A stretch of DNA of 64,000 nucleotides, from assembly GCA_949751835.1 (NCBI GenBank), contig CATKHK010000093.1, positions 1-64,000 of the forward strand, read 5' to 3'. Shown one piece after another: positions 37,227 through 50,322 of this stretch. Below the pieces are notes generated by a model. It made no database searches, had not been told where the DNA came from, and saw only the letters and a list, made by a program, of their open reading frames with translations. This DNA is from Blepharisma japonicum (taxonomy: Eukaryota > Ciliophora > Heterotrichea > Heterotrichida > Blepharismidae). How positions within the stretch are numbered: position 1 is the first letter of the stretch; each line of letters opens with the position of its first letter. Position numbers and translations under genes: made by a program.

Positions 37227-40200
37227 ATGAAAAGCTGTCTAATTTATTCTTTAATTTTTCAACTAGTTCAATCTCAGCTTTTAGTGGACTTATATTATAG
37301 TGACTCCACAGATTTCGAATTACAATCATATATACTTGACAAACTCAATCAAAATTATCAAAATCAGATAGAAGTCAGAGAAAGCCTGATAAATTCAGCA
37401 ACTGATTTGTCTCTTTTTACGAAAATTCCAAATATTATTGTAGATTTAACTTTTAGTACTTCAATTTTAGCTTATATAAAAGAATTCGCGGCTGAAAATC
37501 ATATAATCTTGATTTCAATTCAAGATTTGTCCAACTCTTATAATGACTGGCAATTTTTTAGTCATTCTTCCCAGCAGGACCATGATAATGCTCTTAGCTG
37601 TTTGGTCTCTTTCTTTAATTGAGACGAATTTTTAATAATTTCAAGCAATTTAAATGAGAATTTTCAGTATATGTTTTCAGTTAAAAAATTCAACATTTTG
37701 TATTTAGCAGAAACCATAAATGAAAATCTTATTGATTTATTTGCTGGTAAAAAAATTAAGCCAACAGGAATCAGGAATTTGATAATTTTAAATCAAGGAG
37801 AAACTGCAGATAAACTGTTGCAAAGCCTTATAGATAAGAGTATTTTTAAAATCGGGAGTGGGATTATTTTAGGAAGTAAAAGTAGCTGGAATACGAAATT
37901 CGATGGAGTAATAAGCTATTCTGAGTCAGGTTTAGAAAATGCCACTGATTATTATAGCTATGAAGCTTTATCAATTGTAAAAATATTGAATTTGATACTT
38001 AGCTTTTCAGATTATTCTAATCCTTTAGCTCTCAGAAATTTTTTAGAAAGAAACACAGTCAATCATTATCTACCTGGAAATTTCACTGTAATAAATATTC
38101 AAAAACTCCAAAAAACCAATATTGGTAGTATTTCACAAGGCTCTTTGATCATTTCAAGCAATCCAATATTTCCAGGAAATTCCTTACTCATTCCCAATTC
38201 TCCATATACAAACATCTCTCTATGAATGGGAGATGGAGCTACCAATCCTGGGTATACTGATAGCCTTTTCACTGTAGTCAAAAACGGCCAAAAGTGAGCC
38301 TTGAAGACTGCAGAAGACAGTCATTTTCTTGATGGTTTTAAAATTTTCCAAACCCATATCGACTGCGGTGCAGAAGTATACAACCCGACATTTAATCTAA
38401 ATTGCTTCAAAAAATTAATAAATGAGCCAGGATTTGTCTATTTTCCTCATGGATTCCCAATAGCCCTTGGTGACTACATTAGTCTGAGAACACTTAATAT
38501 TACAATTCCTATGGTAGGCGAACACGTAACACTAGGAACTCTTGGTAATAAAACAGAATTCCCTTTATTTATGAGATTAGCTGGAAATGATTATTATAGA
38601 TGCACTGTTTTGGTTGACCTAATGGTTATTTTTGGGTGAAAAAATGTCCTTGTAATTACAGAAAATTCTACAAACAATTTATTAACTTATTATTATCTAA
38701 AAAAGCGTTTAGAAGCTTCCAATATCAATATTGTAAATAACCCTGATGAGATGATGGTTATGGAAAATTACAATCAAAATAATTTTAATGATTATAAAGA
38801 TCTAATGATTAGCCTGCTAAAATACAAAACTCGGCCTATGATTTTCTTAGTTCCTCCTCCAACTAATATTTATTTTTTATTAGGCATGTACGATGTAGGA
38901 ATCCGTAGAGGAGATCTCATTATTATGATCCCTAATAAAATTGCGTTTGTATATATGATCACACCTGATAAATCTATGCGAGATAAAATGACTGAAATTT
39001 TATATGGCGGGATTGCTATAAATGAAGCTGAGTGGATTGGAGATTTTGGTCAAAAGCAGTTTAAGGACTTTTTAAAATCTTACCCAAGTATAAATTCAGA
39101 TTATCGGTGTTTTGGAATCGATGCAGGGTGGCTGGTATTAAATGCGCTGAAATTTACTATTGACCAAGGAGAAGATATTTATGATCCTTATATGTTTAAC
39201 ACCCACTTACGACAGCAAAGGTTTTTAGGCTGCTCAGGAATAGTTTCTATTAGTTCACAGTCAAATGATAGGAACTCAGCACCGATTGGGATTTATAACA
39301 TGAGATATGATTATAGCAATGATATTTTATATGAAAAAATGATAGGAGCTTATGATCAAGGAAGTTTACAGTTATTTACATTTTATGAAGGTATGAACTG
39401 GTATGACAATACAACAAACACACCTACAGATATTATAATAAGTGAAAATGGATGTCCATTTAAGGACAGTCAAATTGAGTACTCAGTAAATGGAGCCTGA
39501 ATTTTTTATGGGATTGCTTTTGGAATTGTTTTGAGTACGATGCTTTTAACTTTTTATATATGAAAAAGGTGGTGAAATGTAGAGATTCAAGCACTAACTG
39601 AGCCAAGGCTAATTCAATTTGAAGATTATATAGCGATGCTAATCATTTTAGTAGATTTTTTGCAGTTTTTATCGGCTGGACCAAATATAAAGGATTATGA
39701 TATTTTTACTTATACACTCGCTCGTTTTGCTTCTGTTACTTTTATGACTCAAGGGAGCTATCTATGAATCTATGTATATTATGCGATAGGTTGCGTTTGT
39801 GCATGGCTTTTATTTGGGATAACTCATATATTTCGAATTGGGGAAAATTCAAATAATGGCTTATTTAATTTTTGAAAAATCTTATCGAAATTCTCGTTGC
39901 CTATTATTGGGAATGCACTTTTTTTACCACTTGTATCAGTATTTTTAAATGTTATTCAGTGTGACCAACAAATTGGCTCAAAAATGACCGAAACTTTTGT
40001 CAGAAAAGATTGCAACACTTTTTGCTGAAAAGATGCCCATATTTTGTGGGCAACCCTCTCTATAGCTTGCTTACTTTTTTATTTGCCCCTTGCGATTTAT
40101 TTCAGACCTTTTTGGGATTTCCATGAAGAAAATATCAATATAAAAGCGCGGCCACTTTTTTTGATGGTAAAAAGTGTCTTCCAAGTCAGCATTATAATTC

Positions 40201-40685
40201 TGAGTAAAACAGTAAAACCACAAAGTCAAGCCCTTCATGGACTTTTTTATGGTATTTTGCTATGCATTTTTCTATTTATTTGTATGAAAAAGAAGCCTTA
40301 TAACGATAGTCGCATGAATCTTTGGCAAATCATCTCATATTTAGCCATTTTATGGAATGTTGTCTTGTCTTCTTTGTATTGGATAACTCCAGTAAGAAAA
40401 ATTGAAGTTTGAATATTACCAGAGTATTTAGGCTGGATTATTTTAATTATTGTTGGGGTTTATATTCAAAAGAATTATTGCCCAAGTATGCTTTTTAATG
40501 AACCTGGGATAAATGTTGTAAAATTGTTTAGGTTTTCGCTCGGCAAATCTATAGAAGCTTCAGAAATCAACAAAGATGTTAAAGAACAAAGAAGTAACTA
40601 TAACTTGCATTTAAGCAGTTCAAGAATGTTTCATGATATCAGTAACTCTGTTTATGGAAAGAATTACAAGTTTTCAAAAATTTAA
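37227..40685 (+). CDS. Clade D double Venus-flytrap, multi-pass membrane receptor
   Basis: Intact, 1152 residues, TAA stop; first of five complete clade D genes. Signal peptide MKSCLIYSLIFQLVQSQ. First flytrap: DFELQSYILDKLNQNYQNQI, DWQFFSHSSQQDHDNAL, GIRNLIILNQGETADKLL. Second: IDCGAEVYNPTFNLNCFKKL, FPLFMRLAGNDYYRCTVLVD, MVIFGWKNVLVITENS (W is TGA), RQQRFLGCSGIVSISSQSND. The first helix begins SVNGAWIFYGIAFGI, with a Trp (TGA) where the sisters have Gly (GGA or GGG): a one-base change reading as substitution under this code. The tail is short and ends SVYGKNYKFSKI. More diverged from the other four clade D genes than the 42124/46843/52482 trio is among itself. Confidence 0.9.
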
Positions 40686-41075
40686 AATCTTTAATTTTGT
40701 CGAGATTTTAGCCGATATAAATTAATTAATAAGTCTTAATGAAATTTCAAATAATCTAAACAAATGATAATAGCTAAATAAATGGCATTTCTTAGGCAAT
40801 TTATATATGAATTTATATTTAAGATAAAAAAATAATGCTGATATGAATAAATTCTATTATTGGATTTTTAATCTAAATAAAATTCATTAAGAACCTTTTA
40901 TGATTTTTTATTCAATATTTTAATTATCAAAATCTCGCCCAAATAAAATTGATTAATTATCCTATAAAAAGCTATCAATGATCATCTTTGGGTTCTGCTT
41001 ATTTATTCCCTCTTTTAGCTCTTTGATAATTTAAGAATTATTGAGAAATTTAAAAATTAATGAGATGAATAAAAT

Positions 41076-41435
41076 ATGAAATGTTGTCTAATTTATTCCC
41101 CAATTTTTCAGCTTGTCCAATCTCAACTTCTTGTAGACTTATATTATATTGACTCTACAGATTTCGAATTACGATCTTATATACATGATAAACTAATCAA
41201 AATTATCAAAATCAGATAGAAGTCAAATTAAGCTTGATAAACTCGGCAATCACTTTAAAAACTCCAAATATTATTTTAGATTTAACTTTCAGTTAGCTTA
41301 TATAAAAGAGTTTGTAGCTGAAAATCGTATAATATAATTTTGATTTTAATTCAAGGTTTTACTAGTTCTTATAACGACTGACATTTTTTAGTCATTTCTC
41401 TCAGCAGAATCATGATAATGCTCTTATCCATTCCA
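41076..41435 (+). pseudogene. Clade D N-terminal relic
   Basis: ATG at 41076 opens MKCCLIYSPIFQLVQSQLLV (signal peptide), then LYYIDSTDFELRSYIHDKL, followed by several frameshifts and lost segments. FVAENRIII and WHFFSHFSQQNHDNAL are still visible before the match stops near 41435. It ends at the same point as the relic at 51543, so both descend from one truncated ancestor. Confidence 0.8.
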
Positions 41436-42059
41436 TTTGTACTTAAAAAATCAGGGCTGGCATGAAATAAAGCACAGTATGCATTTTAGTGAAAATTAAA
41501 ACGATTATTATGAAAAAAGCACAACATTAAAAAAAGTACACTAATACAGAAAAAATAAGGCTTTTTATAATAGAAGAAAAAATGCTCATATAAATAATAA
41601 TGAGCAGAGACTCATTAAATAGAATAAAAAAGTATAAAATATTATCCACTTGTTGGTGATTTATTATGGAGCATTATATTTTTATTGATTTGCTCTCTTT
41701 GTATTTCCTTTATTGCTACTCATTTTACTAGTCACTTTCTTGCTTTATTTTCCATTTTAATTTTATGCACAACTTAGTGACTCTAACAAATATTTATAAT
41801 TATATTAATATAAGGATAAGAGAACTATTAAAAGCAAAAATGTAATTAAAAAATTAGCTTATCCTGTGACAATATTTTAACAATATAAAATAAATTTTTC
41901 TTTGACAAATAAATTCTTGCAATATTAAATTCAAATAGATTCGGTTGAAAGTAGAAAATTTGCTTAATTTTAATATAATAAATTTTTTGGATCAGAAAAA
42001 TACCTTTGATAGCAAATTTTTCTCAAATCTGTCAAATTTCAAAACTAGTAATAATTGAA

Positions 42060-42090
42060 TAAATGGCATTTATTAGTCAATTTATACGAG
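42060..42090 (+). promoter_or_regulatory. Clade D upstream box
   Basis: AAATGGCATTTATTAGTCAA then TTTATACGAGA, ending 34 bp before ATG 42124. Confidence 0.55.
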
Positions 42091-42123
42091 AGAAATTTAA
42101 AAATTCAATAGGGTGAATAAAAT

Positions 42124-45100
42124 ATGAAAAGTTGTTTTATTTATTCTTTCATCATTCAGATTGTCCAATCTCAACTTCTTGTGGACTTATATTATAGTGA
42201 CTCCACAAATTTTGAATTGCAATCATATATGCATGATAAACTCAATGAAAATTATAAAAGCCAGATTGAAGTCAGAGAAAACCTGATAAACTCAGTAACT
42301 GATTTGGCCCGTTTTGCAAAAACTCCAAATATTATTGTAGATTTAACTTTTAGTGCTTCAATTTTAGCATATATAAAAGAGTTTGTGGCTGAAAATCATA
42401 TAATTTTGATTTTAATTCAAGACTTTCCTAACTCTTATAACGACTGACAATTTTTTAGTCATTCCTCTCAGCTTGATCATGATAATGCTCTTAGCTGTTT
42501 GGTCTCTTTCTTTAATTGAGACGAATTTTTAATAATTTCAAGCAATATAAATGAGAATTTTCAGGATATATTTTCAGTTAAAAAATTCAATATTTTCTAC
42601 TTATCAGAAGCCAGCAATGGCAATCTTGTTGATTTATTTGTCGGTAAAAAAATTAAGCCAACAGGGATCAGGAATTTGGCCATTTTAAACCAAGGAGAAA
42701 CTGCAGATAAATTATTGCAAAGCCTTATAAATAAGAGTATTTTTAAAAGCGGAAGTGGGATAATTTTAGGAAGTATGAGTGGCTGGAATACGAAATTAGA
42801 TGGAGTAATAAGCTATATTGAGTCAGGTTTAGAAAATGCCACTGATTATTATAGCTATGAAGCTTTATCAATTGTAAAAATATTGGATTTGATACTTAGC
42901 TTTTCTGATTATTCTAATCCTTTTGCTCTTAGAAATTTTTTAGAGAGAAGTACAGTCAATCATTATTTACCTGGAAATTTCACTGTAATAAATATTCAAA
43001 ATTCCCAAAAAGTAAACATCGGTAACATTTGGCAAGGCTCCTTAGCCATTTCAAGAAATCCAATATTTCCAGGAAATTCCTCAATTATTCCCAATTCTCC
43101 ATATACAAACGTCTCTCTATGAATGGGAGATGGACCTACCAACCCTCTTGGATTTCCTGACAGCCCTTTCATTACAGTCAAAGACGGTGAAAAGTACGCC
43201 TTTAAGACTGCAGAAGACAGCGACTTTCTTGATGGTTTTAAAATTGTCCTAACCCATATAGATTGTGGCTCCGAAGTATACGACCCGACATTTAATCTAA
43301 ATTGTTACAAAAAATTAGTAAATGAACCAGGATTTGTCTATTTTACTCATGGATTCCCAGCTGTAGTCTTAGGGGACATCATTAATATGCGAGCACTTAA
43401 TATTACAATTCCTTCGGTGTGCGAGCACGTAACACTCGGGAGCCTTTCTAATAATACAGAATACCCTTTATTTATGAGAATAGCTGGGAATGATTTTTAT
43501 AGGTCCACTGTTTTGGTTGACTTAATAGCTATTTTTGGGTGGAAAAGTGTCATTCTAATTACAGAAAATTCTACAAGCAACTTATTAACTTATCATCATC
43601 TAAAAAAGCGTTTAGAAGCTAACAATATCAATATTGTAAATAACCCTGAAGAGATGATGGTTATGGAAAATTACAATCAAAATAATTTTAATGATTATAA
43701 AGATTTAATGATCAGCCTGCTAAAATACAAAACTCGGCCTATTATTTTATTAATTCCTCCTCCAGCTAATATTTATTTTTTAGTAGGCATGTATGATGTA
43801 GGAATTCGTAGAGGAGATCTCATTATTATGATCCCTAATAGAATTGCTTTCGTATATATAGCTATACCTGATAAATCTATACGAGATAAAATGACTGAAC
43901 TTTTATATGGTGGGATTGGTACAAATGAAGCTGAGTGGTTAGGAGAATTTGGTCAAAAAGAGCTAAAGGGATTTTTAAAGGCGTACCCAGCTATAAATGT
44001 AGATTATCGGTGCTTTGCAATTGATGCAGGGTGGCTGGTATTAAATGCGCTGAAGTTTACAATTGACCAAGGAGAAGATATTTATGATCCTTATGTATTT
44101 AATGCTCACTTAAGACAGCAAAGGTTTTTAGGCTGCTCTGGGATAGTTTCTATTAGTTCTCAGTCAAATGATAGGAATTCAGCGCCTATTGGGATTTATA
44201 ATTTTAGATATGATAATGGAAATGACATTTTATATGAGCAAATGATAGGAGCTTATGATCTAGGAAGTTTACAGTTATTTACATTTTATGAAGACATGAA
44301 CTGGTATGACAATACAACAATTACACCTTCAGATATTATAAAAAGTGAAAATGGCTGTCCATTTAAGAACAGTCAAATTGAGTACTCAGTAAATGGAGCT
44401 GGAATTTTTTATGGAATCGCTTTTGGAATCACTGTGAGTACGATGTTTTTAACTTTTTATATATGAAAAAGGTGATGAAATGTAGAGATTCAAGCAATAA
44501 CTGAGCCAAGGCTAATTCAATTTGAAGATTACATAGCAATGCTAATCATTTTAGTAGATTTTTTGCAATTTATATCAGTTGGGCCAAATATAAAGAATTA
44601 TGATATTCTTACTTATACACTCACTCATTTTGCTTCTGTTACTTTTATGGCTCAAGGCAGCTATCTATGAATCCATTTATATTATGCAATAGGTTGTGTT
44701 TGTGCATGACTTTTATTTGGGATAACTCATATTTTTCGAATTGGGGAAAATTCAAAAAATAGCTTATTTAATTATTGAATAATTGTATCGAAATTTTCGC
44801 TGCCTATTCTTGGAAATGCACTGTTTTTACCACTTGTGTCAGTATTTTTAAATATTTTTCAGTGTGACCAACAAATTGGCTCAAAATTGACCGAAACTTT
44901 TGTAAGAAAAGATTGCAACACCTTTTGCTGAAAAGATGCCCATATTTTGTGGGCAACCCTCTCTATGGTTTGCTTAATTCTTTATTTACCTCTTGCGATT
45001 TATTTCAGACCTTATTGGGATTTCCATGAAGAAAATATCAATATAAAAACGCAGCCATTTTTTTTGATGCTAAAAAGTGTCTTCCAAGTCAGCATTATTG

Positions 45101-45564
45101 TTCTCAATAAAACAGTAAAGCCACAAAGTCAAGCCCTTCATGGACTCTTTTACAGTATTTTGTTATGCGCTTTTCTATTTATTTGTATGAAAAAAAAGCC
45201 TTATAACGATAGTCGAATGAATCTTTGGCTAATAATCTCATATTTAGCTGTTTTATGGAGTGTAGTTTTGTCTTCTTTGTATTGGATAATTCCATTGAAA
45301 GTAATGGAAGCTTGAATATTACCAGAATATTTGGGCTGGATTATTTTAATAATTGTTGGGATTTCAATTCAGAAAAATCATTGCCCAACTATGCTATTTA
45401 ATGAACCTGGTATAAATGTTGTAAAGCTGCTTAAGTTTTCACTAGGCAAATCCATTGAAGCTTCTGAAATCAACAAAGATGCTAAAGAACAAAGAATTAA
45501 ATATAACTTGTATCATTTAAGCAATTCTAAAATGTTTCTCGATGTCAGTAGCTCTATAGGTTAA
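42124..45564 (+). CDS. Clade D double Venus-flytrap, multi-pass membrane receptor
   Basis: Intact, 1146 residues, TAA stop. Signal peptide MKSCFIYSFIIQIVQSQ. First flytrap about residues 18-333, ending IIPNSPYTNVSLWMGDG. Second about 340-745: IDCGSEVYDPTFNLNCYKKL, ALNITIPSVCEHVTLGSLSN, AIFGWKSVILITENS, PPPANIYFLVGMYDVGIRRG, RQQRFLGCSGIVSISSQSND. First helix 758-780 (GIFYGIAFGITVSTMFL). The fourth helix (SLPILGNALFLPLVSVFLN) precedes the outer loop FQCDQQIG...RKDCNTFCWKDAH. The inner motif KKKPYNDSRMNLW sits before helix 8. The tail is shorter than in 46843 and 52482, ending MFLDVSSSIG. Candidate N-glycosylation sites (NVS, NIT, NNT, NST, NTT) dot the flytraps. Confidence 0.9.
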
Positions 45565-45906
45565 GATATTTATTGAAAATATTTGTGAGCTTTCAAAAAT
45601 TGTTAATTAATTTATAAAAGTATTTTTATGAATTTAAAGCTATGTTAAATAATAATTAAAAGAACTAGTGCTGCTATGAAGAAATTCTATCATTGGATTT
45701 TTAATCTAAATATAATTTATTTAAGAAACTTTAATGATATTTTGTTCAATATTTCAATTATCAAAAATTCGCCTTATATAAAATTGATCGGCCATCCTCT
45801 AAAAAGCTATCAATGATCATCTTTGGGCTCTGCTTATTTATTCCCACTTAAAGCTCTTTGATAATTTAATAATTAGTGAGAAATTTAAAAATTAGATGAA
45901 TAAAAT

Positions 45907-46255
45907 ATGAAAAGTTGTCTAATTTTTTCTTTAATTTTTCAGCTTGTCCAATCTCAACTTCTTGTAGACCTATATTATAGTGACTTCACAGATTCTCTTA
46001 TATACATGATAAACTCAGTCAAAATTATCAAAATCAGATAGAATTCAGAACAAGTCTGATAAACTCGGCAACCGATTTTGATCTTTTACAAAAACTCCAA
46101 ATATTATTGGAGATTTAACTTTAGTACTTCAATTTTAGCATACATAAAAGAGTTTGTAGCTGAAAACCATATAATTTTGATTTTAATTCAAGACTTTTCT
46201 AAATTTTATAGCGACTGACATTTTTTTAGTGATTCCTCTCAGCTTGACCAGATAC
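45907..46255 (+). pseudogene. Clade D N-terminal relic
   Basis: Opens MKSCLIFSLIFQLVQSQLLV, LYYSDFTDS, then broken. It shares a small deletion with the relic at 51543 (LEL/Q residues lost before the LIYMI region). FVAENHIILILIQDFSKF and WHFFSDSSQLDQ remain near its end. Confidence 0.8.
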
Positions 46256-46778
46256 CTAAATAAATTAATCCAAAAGTCTTAAGATGAATCTTAAAAAGGC
46301 TTTACATTATTGCTTCCATATAATGATTTAGTATATATCCTATAAAGCTCTTCCAGCTTTATAAATGCTTGTTAGTAATTTATTATGGAGCAATATTTTT
46401 TGTTGATTTTTTTTTCTTTGTATTTGTTTATTTCTACTCTTTTACTAATCACTTTCCTGGCTTATTTTTCATTATAATTTTATGTACAACTTAGTGATTC
46501 TAACAAATATTTATAATCTATTTATATAAGGATAAAATAACTATAAAAGCAAGCATATAATTAAAAAATTAGCTTATCCTATGGAAATATGTTTTAACAA
46601 TGTAAAATAAATTTTACTCCTGATAAATAAATTCTTGCAATATATAATTCAAATAGATTCGATTGAAAGTAGAAAATTTGCTTAATTTTAATATAATAAA
46701 TTTTTTGGACCAGAAAAATACCTTTGATAACAATTTCTTCTCAATTATGTCAAATTTCGAAACTGGTAATTATTAAAG

Positions 46779-46810
46779 AAATGACATTTATTGTTCAATT
46801 TATACGAGAG
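46779..46810 (+). promoter_or_regulatory. Clade D upstream box
   Basis: AAATGACATTTATTGTTCAA then TTTATACGAGAG, ending 33 bp before ATG 46843. Confidence 0.55.
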
Positions 46811-46842
46811 AAATTTTAAAATTCATTAATGTCAATAAAAAT

Positions 46843-49800
46843 ATGAAAAGTTGTTTTATTTATTCTTTAATCATTCAGATTGCCCAATCTCAACTTCTTG
46901 TGGACTTATATTATAGTGACTCCACAAATTTTGAATTACAATCATATATACGTGATAAACTCAATCAAAATTATAAAAACCAGATAGAAGTCAGAGAAAG
47001 CCTAATAAATTCAGCAAGTGATTTGGACCATTTTACAAAAACTCCAAATATTATTGTAGATTTAACTTTTAGCACTTCAATTTTAGAATATATAAAAGAG
47101 TTTGTTGCTGAAAATCATATAATTTTGATTTCAATTCAAGATTTTTCTAGATCTTATAGCGACTGACATTTTTTTAGTCATTCCTCTCAGCTTGATCATG
47201 ATAATGCTCTTAGCTATTTGGTCTCTTTATTTAATTGAGACGAATTTTTAATAATTTCAAGCAATTTAAATGAGAATTTTCACGATTTATTTTCAGTTAA
47301 AAAATTCAATTTTTTTGCTTTTTCAGAAACTAATGATAGTAATCTCATTGACTTATTTGTTGGTAAAAATGTCAAGCCAACAGGGATCAGGAATTTGGTA
47401 ATTTTAAACCAAGGAGAAACTGCTGATAAATTATTGCAAAGCTTTGTAAATAAAAGTATTTTTAAAAGCGGAAGTGGGATTATTTTAGGAAGTAGAAGTA
47501 GCTGGAATACGAAATTAGATGGAATAGTAGGCTATATTGAGTCAGGTTTAGAAAATGCCACTGATTATTATAGCTATGAGGCTTTATCAATTGTAAAAAT
47601 ATTGGATTTGGTACTTGATTTTTCAGATTATTCTAATCCTTTGGCTCTCAGAAACTTTTTAGAAAAGCACACAGTCAATCATTATATGCCCGGAAATTTC
47701 ACTGTAATAAATATTCAAAATTCCCAAAAAATCAATATCGGTAGTATTTCACAAGGATCCTTAACCTTTTATAGCAATCCAATATTTCCAGGAAACTCCT
47801 CAATGATTCCCAATTCCCCATATACAAATGTTTCTCTATGAATGGGAGATGGGGCTACCAACCCTGGATTTCCAGACAGTCCTTTCACTGTTGTCAAAGA
47901 CGGCGAAAAGTATGCTTTTAAGACCGCAGAAGCCAACCATTTTCTTGATGGTTTTAAAATTACCCAAACTCATATAGATTGTGGGTCCGAAGTATACGAC
48001 CCGACATTTAATCTAAATTGCTACAAAAAATTAGTAAATGAACCAGGATTTGTCTATTTTACTCATGGTGTCCAAGATGTAGTCTTAGGGGATATCAAAA
48101 ATACGCGAGCATTAAATATTACGATACCTATGGTGAGCGAGCATGTAACACTCGGAAGCCTTTCTAATAATACAGAATACCCTTTATTTATGAGAATAGC
48201 TGGGAATGATTTTTATAGGTCTACTGTTTTGGTTGACTTAATAGTTATTTTTGGGTGGAAAAACGTCCTTTTAATTGCAGAAAATTCTGTAAGCAGCTTA
48301 TTAACTTATAATCATCTAAAAAGGCGTCTAGAAGCTGTTCATGTTAATATAGTAAATAAGCCTGAAGAGAGGATAATTGTAGAAAATTACAATCTAAATG
48401 ATTTTAATAACACAAAAGATTTAATGCTCAATCTTATAAAATACAAAACTCGGCCTATGATTAGCTTAATTCCTCCTCCTGCTAATATTTATTTTTTCTT
48501 GAGCTTATATAATTTAGGAGTCCGTAGAGGGGATCTCATTGTTATGATCCCTAATAGAATTGCTTACGTATATTTAGCTGTCCCTGATAAATCTGTGCGA
48601 GATAAAATGACTGAAATTTTATATGGTGGGATTTGTACAAATGAAGCTGAGTGGATTGGAGAATTTGGTCAAAAAGAGCTAAAGGGCTTTTTAAAAGCTT
48701 ACCCAGGTATAAATGTAGATTATCGGTGCTTTGCAATTGATGCAGGGTGGCTTGCATTAAATGCGCTGAAGTTTACAATTGACCAAGGAGAAGATATTTA
48801 TGATCCTTATGTATTTAATGCTCACTTAAGACAGCAAAGGTTTTTAGGCTGCTCTGGGATAGTTTCTATTAGTTCTCAGTCGAATGATAGGAACTCAGCA
48901 CCGATTGGGATTTATAACATGAGATATGATTATAGCAATGATATGTTATCTGAAGAAATGAAAGGGGCTTATGATCTCGGAAGTTTACAGTTATTTACAT
49001 TTTATGGAGACATGAATTGGTATGATAATACAACAAATACACCTTCAGATATTATAAAAAGTGAAAATGGCTGTCCATTTAAGGACAGTCAAATTGAGTA
49101 CTCAGTAAATGGTGCAGAAATTTTTTATGGGATTGCTATTGTAATGACTGCAAGTACGATGCTTTTAACTTTTTATATATGAAAAAGATGGTGGAATGTA
49201 GAGATTCAAGAAATAACTGAGCCAAGGCTAATTCAATTTGGAGATTACATAGCGATGTTAATCATTTTAGTAGACTTTTTGCAGTTTTTATCTGTTGGGC
49301 CAGATTTAAAGAATTATGATATTTTTACTTATACACTCAGTCGATTTGCTTCTATTACTTTTATGACTCAAGGTAGCTATCTATGAATCCATTTATATTA
49401 TGCGATAGGTTGTGTTTGTGCATGGCTTTTATTTGGAATAACTCATATTTTTCGCATTGGGGAAAATTCAAATAGCAGCTTATTTAATTATTGAAAAATT
49501 TTATCTAAGTTCTCGTTGCCTATTCTTGGAAATGCACTATTTTTACCGCTTGTGTCAGTATTTTTAAATGCTATTCAATGTGACCAACAAATTGGCTCAA
49601 AATTGACTCAAACTTTTGTGAGAAAAGATTGCAACACCTTTTGCTGAAAAGATTTACATATATTATGAGCAATCCTCTCTATGACTTGCTTATTTCTTTA
49701 TTTGCCTCTTGCGATTTATTTCAGGCCTTATTGGGATTTCCATGAAGAAAATATCAATATAAAAACGCTGCCACTTTTTTTGATGGTAAAAAGTATATTT

Positions 49801-50322
49801 CAAGTCAGCATTATTGTTCTCAATAAAACAGTAAAGCCACGAAGTCAAGCCCTTCATGGACTCTTTTACAGTATTTTATTGTGCGTTTTTATATTTATTT
49901 GTTTGAAAAAGAAGCCTTATAATGATAGTCGCATGAATCTTTGGCAAATCATCTCATATTTAGCTATTTTATGGAGTGTAGTTTTGTCTTCTTTATATTG
50001 GATAATTCCAGTAAGAGAAATAGAAGTTTGAATATTACCAGAATATTTAGGCTGAGTTATTTTAATAATTGTTGGGGTTTATATTCAAAAACATTATTGC
50101 CGAAGTATGCTTTTTAATGAACCTGGAATAAATGTTGTAAAGCTGTTTAGGTTTTCACTAGGCAAATCTATAGAAGCTTCTGAAATCAACAAAGATCTTA
50201 AAGAAAAAAGAATTAAATACAACTTGTATCATTTAAGCGATTCTGGAATGATTCCCGACATCATTAGCTCTGTAGATCAGGCTATTTATGGAAAAGAACT
50301 AGAAGGTTTAGTTGATTATTAA
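46843..50322 (+). CDS. Clade D double Venus-flytrap, multi-pass membrane receptor
   Basis: Intact, 1159 residues, TAA stop. Signal peptide MKSCFIYSLIIQIAQSQ. The variable part of the first flytrap reads FNFFAFSETNDSNLIDLFVG, different from 42124 (FNIFYLSEASNGNLVDLFVG). In the second flytrap RRLEAVHVNIVNKPEERIIV and LNLIKYKTRPMISLIPPPAN differ from its sisters, while RQQRFLGCSGIVSISSQSND is identical. The short linker WMGDGATNPGF lacks one or two residues seen in 42124. The cytoplasmic loop after helix 1 has QFGDYIAML instead of QFEDYIAML, shared with 52482. Tail ends YGKELEGLVDY, as in 52482. Confidence 0.9.

Larger units (their letters stand above)
40776..42123. repeat. Clade D duplicated spacer, copy 1
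   Basis: In order: an upstream-box variant (40776-40810), a ~270-bp block containing TTGGATTTTTAATCTAAATA and AAGCTATCAATGATCATCTT, a dead N-terminal relic (41076-41435), and a ~480-bp block with TTATTATGGAGCATTATATT and AATATAAGGATAAGAGAACT that leads to the next gene. The same order recurs before 46843 and 52482, so the spacer duplicated together with the gene. Confidence 0.75.
45570..46842. repeat. Clade D duplicated spacer, copy 2
   Basis: Same order as at 40776: block with TTGGATTTTTAATCTAAATA (45690s) and AAGCTATCAATGATCATCTT, relic 45907-46255, then a block beginning AAATAAATTAATCCAAAAGT. That last block also occurs after 56005, downstream of another gene. The relic is therefore joined to sequence normally found behind a clade D stop, by deletion or unequal crossing-over at 46255. 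Confidence 0.75.

Noticed and set aside
41460-41640. AT-rich stretch after the relic at 41076 as a small RNA gene
   Set aside because: No conserved structure. It is simply the diverged equivalent of sequence after 51900.
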